From Cycas panzhihuaensis (lineage: Eukaryota; Cycadophyta), in assembly GCA_023213395.1 (NCBI GenBank), contig CM041465.1, positions 81,351,741 through 81,415,740 on the forward strand: a stretch of 64,000 nucleotides of DNA. Reading direction: 5' to 3'. Of the stretch, positions 55,956 to 64,000 are shown in pieces. Position numbers and translations under genes: made by a program. Every line of letters begins with the position of its first letter. Position 1 is the first letter of the stretch. The notes beneath the pieces were generated by a model. The model worked only from the letters and a program-made list of their open reading frames with translations, had not been told where the DNA came from and did no database searches.

Positions 55956-56680
55956 TTGACTAACTTCAATCCCTAAGTAGTATTTCATTAACCCAAGGGT
56001 AGATAGTTCGAACATTTTAGCTAAGTCTTTCTTTAGATGGCTAATTGCCTATTCATTATTACCTATTATGAGTATATCATCTAAAAGATTAAGAGATAAG
56101 TAACATTATATTTTTTGTATTTGATGAAGAATGTTTCACCAATATCTTTGTAGTCACAAACCTTATATTTAAGTTGCCTCATTCTTTCTAACAACTTGGT
56201 GAACCAAGCATGAGGAACTTATTTAAGACCATATCATATAAGGACTTTTTAACACTACACACCTTATACTCTAGACCAATAATCTCAAATCCTTTAAGAT
56301 GAACTGAATAGATTTCTTATTCAAGATCATCATTGAGAAATAAAATGTTTACATCGAGCTGGTGAATCTTCTAATACTGTTGAGTTTCCAAGGCTACAAG
56401 AGTTCTAATTATCAACTACTTGGTTGTAGGTGCAAAGACTTCAGTGTAGCTCCCCTTTATATAAATCCCATTATTACCAATCTTGCCTTGTGTTTTTCAA
56501 GGATGCCATCAGATCTGTATTTATTTTTATATACTTATTTATTTTAAACTATCTCCCTTCTAAGTGTTAGGTCAATGAGGTCCTAAATACTATTTTTTAT
56601 AAGAGATTAATACTCTTCATTCATGGCATTCCTCCAAGTTGTGTGTTTTACAACTTCTTGGTATGAGAGAGGCTCTTCAT
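55956..56680 (-). pseudogene. I reverse transcriptase, truncated
   Basis: Minus-strand frames read KARLVIMGFI near 56490, YFSMMILNKKSIQ / HLDVN (fingers), SIKKSLYD-like, then LLDDILIIGNNE near 56080 (active box Y-V-D-D here L-L-D-D, both Asp kept), ISHLKKDLAKMFELSTLGLM and KYYLGIEVSQ. It breaks off where H1 begins. Several frameshifts. Confidence 0.78.
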
Positions 56681-56711
56681 TAAAAGAAAGTTGTAATTCT
56701 ACTGGTTCTAA

Positions 56712-57860
56712 CTAAATGAAAAGCGATTTATATATCTTCGATCTGTAGGCACTTTGAGTGCTAATTTTGCCCACGTCATTAGGTCGTATATCCTTATTTA
56801 GATGGTGGGATTCATAAGAACCTCGAGTTAGGAATAATATCTTCATTTCTCTGACTACATGGTCTTTGTTTGGATCATGAAAAGGATAATTTTGCATATT
56901 TGTTAAGGAGGATGTTGAAGCATTTGGGGAGTATAATCCATATGCCACTACTTTACCTTTATCAACTCTATTATTCTCAAATGGTAGTGCATGATGTGCA
57001 CTCATTGGTTGAGAGTCACAATTACTATCCTCCATAGCTCTCTTGTCATATTCCAATAGTTTGAGTAAATCTTGAGTGTCTCCCCTCTCAAAATTTTAGA
57101 ATTTGTATATCATATTGAGTAGCATTATAATAATAGAGGTTTAGTATTTTAGAGTCCAATTGTAATAATTGATCCTCTATTTCAGTTAATACCATGTCTA
57201 TGGTGATGATAATCTTGTATTATAAAGGTATAAAGACCTTGTACCCTTTCTTATATATAGGGTATCCAACAAAATACCTTTAAGTGCCCTAGGTGAGAGT
57301 TTGTTTCTACCTCCATCCAGTATATGGGTATAACATGTTGAGCTAAATATTTTAAAGTGGTAAGCAATGGGGGCCTATCCAATCCACTTTTTATTAGGAG
57401 ACGTTCCCCCTTTAGATGGGCTGATAGCATTCATGTAATAAATAACTATCCAAATTGCTTCTACCTTTAGGTAAGTAGGTACATTTTTATAAACTAGCAT
57501 AGCTAGAGCCATATTCATAATAGACCTATTTATGCACTCGACAACTTTATTTTATTGAGGGGTACCTACTATTATAGTGTGATACTTGATGTTATTATCT
57601 TATAAATAGGTTTCAAACTCAGTAGAGGTATATTCTCCACTATTATCTACTCAGAGACCCTTAATCTAATAACCTAACTCCTTTTTAGTGTGATCTTTAA
57701 AAGCTTTAAGCACACCAAATGCCTCATCTTTACTAGTCAGAAAATCCACCCACACTTTCTTAGTAAAATCATCAATAAAGTATATGTAATATAATTTCTC
57801 CTTCAATAATGGAATGGGCATTAGTCTACATAGATTAGAGTGTATCAATTAAAGAGGATG
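56712..57860 (-). pseudogene. I integrase and downstream linker
   Basis: ORF 57666-57848 reads YYIYFIDDFTKKVWVDFLTS (first core Asp), DEAFGVLKAFKDHTKKELGY. It continues through stops as VDNSGEYTSTEFETYL (second Asp), YHTIIVGTPQ-NKVVE with the Glu, IMNMALAML, and NAISPSKGGTSPNKKW. All three acidic residues are present. ORF 56712-57056 is the polar linker to RT (NDVGKISTQSAYRSK near its end). Confidence 0.82.
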
Positions 57861-58019
57861 ACTTGATTTCTACTAAATATCAGTAAAGGGTTGTCTATGA
57901 GATTTAGCTATAACACATGCTTCACATTTAAAGGGTTTGGAGAAGAACTTGGGCAAACCTAGAAGGGTATAATAGAGATCTCTAAGTCAATTGATATGAA
58001 CATGGCATATACGAGCATG

Positions 58020-58560
58020 CTAAAGAGCTTCTAGAGACAAATTAGGATGTGTCAAATTTAAAGTAAAGTCTTCATTAGCACAAGGGCTCTCAGAATAATT
58101 GGCTTCAGAAGATGGGGAGTTATTCAAATTAAATAATTTACCAGTAAGCTTTCTAGTCAAGGCCACTCGATTTGTTGAAGGGCAAATAACCTCGAGAGTT
58201 TTCTCATTTATAATAACACTAAGATCAAATCCATAAGAGATAAGAGTGGATAATGAGGGTAGGTTTTGTTTTAGATTAGGAATATATAGGACATTAGGTA
58301 ATGCAAAGTCTCTCAAGCCTGGGAGTCTCATGTATATGTTTCCAATACCTTAAACTAATTATTGGGATTTATCAACTATGTAAATGACATCATATACATT
58401 ACAACCAAAAGTTTGATATAGATCCCAATTGTAGGTCATATGATGTATCACTCCTGTATCTATGATCCATAAGGAGGTATTTAAAGTTATGTTATTTGCA
58501 ACTCTAAGAGGGATTTGGATTAGTGGTTCAAGATCATAAGTGGCATAACAACAATGAGCT
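58020..58560 (-). pseudogene. I protease and integrase N-terminal region
   Basis: Minus-strand frame near 58470 reads SLWIIDTGVIHHMT, the copia protease active site D-(S/T)-G with the motif intact. ORF 58331-58020 follows: LPNVLYIPNLKQNLPSLSTL, ISYGFDLSVI, VALTRKLTGKLFNLN, the GAG_preIN-type segment. Confidence 0.83.
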
Positions 58561-58699
58561 TCAAAATACCTCTTAGTTTAATCAATGGTTCTTTCCTCAA
58601 ATCTTTGAATATATGCTTGAGCAAAACTCATGCCACCAAACTATTCTTCATATATTTTATCAACATTGCGAGTCTTGTATTTCTATTAAAACTTAGGCA

Positions 58700-59533
58700 A
58701 CTTATATGTAGGTATATGACAAAGTTCTAGTTTGGCCTAATTGTCTTACATTAAAAGGTGATACTTAGCCTTGAGACTATCTAGGTTACTGTTATTGAGG
58801 TTTCTGTTGACCTTGTGGCCAGTTTCCTTTACCTCATTCTCTACCCCTTGCTTGGTTATTTTCTCTACCATGAAAGGGGCCCTAATTCTTTGAGAAGCAT
58901 ACTTCTTCTTCCATGTCAAAAGCTACATCCAAAAGAGGATCTGAAATTACAAAATTAAGTGTTTTCAACGTTCTACTTAATTGAGACTCCCAAGCAAGTT
59001 CTTATAAGCAAGTACATGTAGACTGGACTATATGAGAAATTCCCATGTAATACATTAGGTCTTAAAATCTTTATCTATTACTTATTTAATTAGTTAAAAG
59101 AGGTTAATTATTTCATGTGTATGTCCCTTCTTCATCTTTATCTTGTTCATCTTTAAGATTACATAAGCAAATTCAAGGTCTGACTTTAGATTAAAATTAT
59201 TTTAAGAAGCCTGAGGACTTTCCAGGTTGTATCGTATTATTCTTTATCAATTAGATTGTGTAAGGAGTGATCAGTCATGAATAGAATACCTGCATGAATC
59301 TTCTCATCATTAATCTCCCATTATAATTTAGTTGTAGGATTTATTGGAGCTACAGGTGGCATTCCTCTAGAAGTAAATACTATTGCTATCATAGGAATGA
59401 CAGGTGTAAGCTGCAGATGGACTCTTCAAAGACCTTCATACTTAGTAACATTCTTGACTCTAGTATACCATAGACCCAAATTATCTTTCCCTTTTAAGAT
59501 ATAGTTTACATTATGCTTAAATTGAGAAGTCAT
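58700..59533 (-). pseudogene. I gag
   Basis: ATG at 59533 (minus) begins MTSQFKHNVNYILKGKDNLG then LWYTRVKNVTKYEGL, a copia gag N-terminus. Next come EINDEKIHAGILFMTDHSLH and WKVLRLLKII. A basic, Gln-rich stretch and a decayed zinc-knuckle-like segment (AKLELCHIPTYKLPKF near 58710) end it. Numerous stops at Gln/Arg codons. Confidence 0.78.
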
Positions 59534-59905
59534 GGTGAAGATGATGAAGTAAAAAAGATAGTGAAGAAATAGTAAATAAAAGTGTCATTGACATATGTGG
59601 TTGATACACCTAGCGCAGTAAAGAGAAATATGATTAAGTAACAAGCAATGACAATAGACCACCAACACTTGTGACAAATACTCTTGATGCAATAAAATTT
59701 GATGATGTGTACAAATGATAATATAAGGATCATAAAGATAAATGATGTGCCATGTGATCATAAAATCAAGATTATACTTATGTAGAAGTTGGCATATGGG
59801 TGCACACAACTAAAAACCTAAGTCTAATGTAAAAGGTATGATAAAACCTAAACCTCTGTCTTAAGTCTAAAGTAGTTGAGGCATCGATACTTAAGGGGGC
59901 TTCTA

Positions 59906-59965
<60 letters not shown>

Positions 59966-60558
59966 TAGGACCTTCACCTATGATACTTTCACTTATGCTT
60001 GGTGATAAAATTAAGATCATAGTGGAGCCTAAGTACTCTCAATTCTTACCCAGTTTTCTAGTGAACAATTATATGCCTTCTCCGAAGAGTTAAATGGTAT
60101 GTGCGTGACCCACAACTATGACAAATATTAAACCGAGTATATTTTAATCTTGATTAAAGTTTTTAGTTTCTTAGGTGGTTATTAGTATTATCCCTAATTA
60201 GAGACTATAGGTATGGTTAACCTATCCCTCCATCACTATTTTAATTAAGACCAGACCCAATATGAAACTCACACCTCCCTAAGGACCCAGATTTTAGCCA
60301 ACCATCATCTATTTCAACCAAGGTGAGTGTGCACATGAGTTAAGAACTGGTAGTATAAGTTGTACAGATAAGATTATTTTTAGGAAATAATATAAGTTAT
60401 TTCCAAATAACTTGAAGTAAAAACTAAAATGGAAAGATTTCAAATATGCTTATTTACCTTCTATGTATTCTTTATTATTGTGGTCACCTTATGTGTTGTT
60501 TTATGCTATGTGTGGAATAAAAAGAGTATGCTAGATTTAGTAAGAGCTCTAGATGTTA
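59534..60558 (-). other. I leader
   Basis: Non-coding on both strands as far as I can see. Contains a pure TA microsatellite at 59907-59964, and open frames around 59530-60020 that follow from it are not credible genes. It begins, on the minus strand, at the possible primer site near 60543-60554. Confidence 0.5.
59907..59964. repeat. TA microsatellite
   Basis: About 29 uninterrupted TA dinucleotides. Confidence 0.97.
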
Positions 60559-60864
60559 CTTTTAATCCAAGGTTTCCCTTACTTTAGTACAATATTTCTA
60601 AATATATTTTTAAAAATTTTAATACAAAATCAATAAAGAGCTAAAAAATGGATTAACTTTCTACTAAAATTCTAATTTTTCAAAATCTAGATGCATGGCA
60701 TTTTGCTATATTTTGTGATTTTTTTTCAAAAAATTTAAAAGTAATAATAAATAGGTAAAATTTTCTAAAAATTACAAATATAGAGGCCTAAATGATGAAA
60801 TTTAAATATATGACAAAAGGAAAAAGTGTTCAGAATATCATTTATGATAAGATAGTGAAGTCTG

Positions 60865-61476
60865 ATTTCTAAAAAGGCATAATACAATTTTTGCCCAAAA
60901 AAAGCACAAAAGTAGAATCTTGCCATATTCACTACCTCAAAATCCAAGCTTTAATATGTAAAAAGCTTCATCCTGATACATACATCAACTTTTCCTTCAG
61001 CATCATCTCTAAAAATAATAATAAAACTGCCTAAAATGCCTTTCTAATATTTTTTGTGGGGTTGAGGAGGCAATTTAGCATCCATAAAAAAACTACAAAT
61101 ATCTCATTAACCGATGGATGAAATTTGATGAGATTTGTCTCAAAATACTTTAAAGATATAAATCTACTAGATTTCCAAAAAGGCATAATATAATTTTTGC
61201 CTAAAAAAGCCTAAAAATAGAATCTTACTAGATTCACTATCTCAAAATCTAAGCTTCAATATGTCAAAAGCTTCATCTTGATATGTATATTAACTTTTCC
61301 TTCTACATCATCTTTGAAAACAACAAAAAAACTGCCTAAAATTCCCTCACAATTTTTTTTGTATAGTTGAGGAGGTAAATTTAGCATCCATCAGAAAACT
61401 ACAAAGATTTCATTAATCGATGGATGAAATTTGATAAGACTTATCTCAAAATACTCCAAAGATATAAATCTACTAG
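60865..61476. repeat. ~306 bp tandem duplication
   Basis: Two adjacent units (about 60865-61170 and 61171-61476), each running from TTTC(T/C)AAAAAGGCATAATA to AAATCTACTAGAT; a stub of a third begins after 61476. It lies in the putative I LTR or leader. No ORF. Confidence 0.85.
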
Positions 61477-61554
61477 ATCTCTTAAAAAAGCTTTTATATT
61501 TTTAGCTCATGTTTAAAGGATTTCATTGAGAAAAGTGTCGCAGGTTGCTCATTC

Positions 61555-63343
61555 ATAAAATTGTCAGTAACCTCTTATTTTCACCACTTGTTACTATAGG
61601 TAATGTCCTTCAAACCTTGATCTTATAGTGGTTTGAATGAATTAGCTCTATATTTATCTGTAATATCTATTACAAAATAGAACTAAAAGAATAAAGGATA
61701 TAAAACTATTAGAATATGTGATATCTTACATATTTAATATTTAGCATAAAGTAATAGACCCACATAAATCTCACTTACCAAAAGCATTATGAGATATGAT
61801 ATGTATACATATTCATGTACACACCCTATTAGATAATGAAAAGTCTTAATAAATATTTTAGGTTATTTATGAGGTGACACATCTATAAATATATACAGAT
61901 ATCACTTTAGAACTTGAGAGAGGAGGGACTCATTTGAAAATGTAATTATTTGATATTTAAAGAGGAGCTCTTAACTCCAAGCTTGTCCTATGATTTTCTT
62001 CACACTAAGTTTTCCATGTATAAATCTATTATTTATCTTGTGGTATGTGCTTGATATGCCCATTCCTTTATATTTCATGTTATTACTTAATACATTGATC
62101 TTACATATATAAATTGTATATATTCTTTATGATACAACTCATTGATGATACATGTTTGGTATACTTTGATTATACATAATAAGTATACTCCAATATAGCA
62201 TCAGATTTAAATTCTAACATCATATAAACGTAATATTATGAATGGTCTTCTTTAGTCCTACGTTGATGATGATGATGGTGGTGGTCATGGAAAGAGTTAT
62301 AGTGATATCAATTATGAGTGTAATTAGGTCACGAGCCTAGAAGATTAGGTATTTACACTAAAATGTTAGTTGATTATGGTACATTAATATGTAGAAGCTC
62401 ACTTAGTAGAATGAAGAATATTGCAGAAATACTAGAAATCTATGGTGAGCATGATATATATTCGAACATAAAGATGATTATTATGGATTCATTTTATTAC
62501 CACTTTTGTTAAGAAAAAACCTTCGTTGTATTAGCTATAGTTGCCTCATCTATCTCTACCCACTGTGCTGCTATATACTCAATCTCAACAAAGAAAATAG
62601 TTGCCACTAAAAAGGAAGATGTGATGATGAGATATTAGACCATGGCTAATAATTTAACCTACATCTAATTGACATTATTGTTTATTAATTTGTGGAGAAA
62701 AGTTTTATTCATATATATCATCCTTATAAATTTAAATAGAAGGTATGTGTTATATGTAATTAGAGAGGATTGATCATGAAAATCCTTCACACTGTTATGC
62801 CATCACCACCTCATCGCTAGATCAACATGGCCTATTAACAAAAATATATGCAAGAAAAAAAAATTCACATGTCAAATTTAATTAAGATGCAAAAATATTC
62901 ATGTAAACTTATCAATTTAATTAGATCTTATAATTATTTTCAAATTATGGGAAAGGGAAAATATGAAAGTTTATAAACTAAACATAATTTTTTTTACATA
63001 TGCAAAAATAGAAATAACTAGATTGAGTAAAAGTTAAGTTTTGCACCTTATTCCCCTTCATCTTAGAAGACGTTCATATGGAGAATTTGCACAACCAGTA
63101 GCCCTATGGCAAAGGGGTTAAATACCATTTCTAAAGGAAACCATATTTTTTATGATATTGTTACTTTTTTAGTCATACTTTTCATCTACGAGTTAGTTTT
63201 TTCAGTCATTAATTACATTTAAAAGAGAATTTTAAGACATTCAGAACAAGTGGTTGTAAGACATTTAGATATCAAATGATAAAGATTTTAATGGATAAAT
63301 TATTTTTTACTTTATAAAAGATACATTTCTTGAGTTTTTCAAA
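61555..63343 (+). repeat. Repeat H2: second copy of the 1.8 kb direct repeat
   Basis: Matches H1 end to end. Left neighbour is element I leader/LTR DNA, right neighbour (GGCATATGCTG) is unrelated to anything flanking H1. The LTR-end/primer-site analogue is TTCTAACA at 62212-62219 followed by a badly decayed site. No ORF. Confidence 0.75.
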
Positions 63344-64000
63344 TCTATTTTGGCATATGCTGATATTTTTAAAGGTTCCTGAGATCATGATGATGTGTTT
63401 AATAATAGATGAAGAATAAGGAAGTAAGTTTCATTTAAAATAAAAATATTCAAATTTTATTATTAATATGCTAAGGTTTAAAAATAATAAAAATTGATGA
63501 TGTGGGACATTAGCTGTTATGTAAATTATATATATGCTAGACATGATTAAATTCCCCTTGGCATTTACATATTTAATTAGTAAAACTATAGTTACTTATC
63601 AAGTGCAATGATCACCTAATTTATTATTAAATGAATGATGATAATTAATGATACCACCTAATTTTATTGATAAATGACCTAGTTTATGAAAGAGTTTATG
63701 AAAGAGTTGTTAATGAGATGTTGATGTTTTACACAATTTTATGAGACATGGAGAAGAAGTCAAATAAATTAAATACATAACATACTAATTCAATTATTTA
63801 GGTTATCTAGTTGATAAATAAAATATGTTTATCAATGAGAAATCTAATTTATTAGGTATAATAAGAGGTATAGAAATACAATATTTATATTTCTTTATTA
63901 TAGCTAGCTTAACTTGGCTAGGTAGTATGTCCTCTTCTTAAAGTGTGTTTGTTTAGTTTATTGATTTGATAATATTAATGATAATTAATAGTTACCAAAA
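63344..64000. other. AT-rich end of window, nothing recognised
   Basis: No open frame of note, no repeat of other parts of the window, no RNA gene that I can see. Confidence 0.6.

Larger units (their letters stand above)
55956..61554 (-). mobile_element. Element I: minus-strand Ty1/copia fragment
   Basis: On the minus strand: leader, gag from 59533, protease, integrase, linker, and RT as far as YYLGIEVSQ, where it stops abruptly at H1. The rest of RT, RNase H and 3' LTR are missing. A possible primer site (minus TCTAGAGCTC after TAACA, about 60543-60558) suggests an LTR at 60559-61554, unproven. H1 and H2 bracket it but do not look like its LTRs. Confidence 0.75.

Noticed and set aside
59778-60020. 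80-codon minus ORF with an Ile-Tyr run
   Set aside because: Most of it is the TA microsatellite read as codons.

Overview
The window is plant nuclear repeat DNA, probably from a seed plant with a large, slowly purged genome. I cannot name the species. It is AT-rich, has no recognisable host gene, tRNA or rRNA, and consists almost entirely of transposable elements inserted into one another. Most coding regions are pseudogenes. Their in-frame stops are mostly TAA/TAG/TGA where the family has Gln, Trp or Arg, the pattern expected from C-to-T decay of methylated DNA.

Layout, outside in. F is a minus-strand Ty3/gypsy relic (1-6847, interrupted, probably running off the left edge). E1 (171-4237) sits in its LTR, and B, a Ty1/copia element (6848-49801), sits near its gag end. 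B contains a 5'-truncated LINE (7409-10036, minus) in its leader and a second copia, A (14381-47688), in pol. A contains C (20568-29470) in its RNase H, and G, a Tat/Ogre-like Ty3/gypsy element with ~3 kb LTRs (30043-47669), 14 bp from the end of its 3' LTR. C contains D (24346-28600). G's 3' LTR carries a 784 bp piece of B's reverse transcriptase in place of 751 bp of LTR. E2 (49864-53168), a second E copy, follows B. The right end holds a minus-strand copia fragment, I (55956-61554), between two 1.8 kb direct repeats, H1 and H2. Target-site duplications found by eye: E1 AAGGT, B ATTAT/GTTAT, LINE 16 bp, A ATCCA/ATCTA, C TAGTT, G CACTC, E2 ATTTT. D has none that match.

Two groups deserve attention. 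(1) E1, E2 and C (and, more distantly, D) are gag-only elements. Each has a copia-type capsid-like N-terminus, then an acidic region instead of a zinc knuckle, then a short basic tail running up to the polypurine tract. E and C also share blocks of non-coding leader. (2) G has gag-protease-RT-RNase H-integrase in sense, then an antisense gene (42627-40624) with a plant-mobile-domain-like region, a 110 bp intron and a coiled-coil tail, then a separate sense ORF for a second, archaeal-type RNase H with its acidic residues kept.

All assignments come from reading translations and repeats by eye. No database search or alignment program was run, and divergence figures are hand counts.
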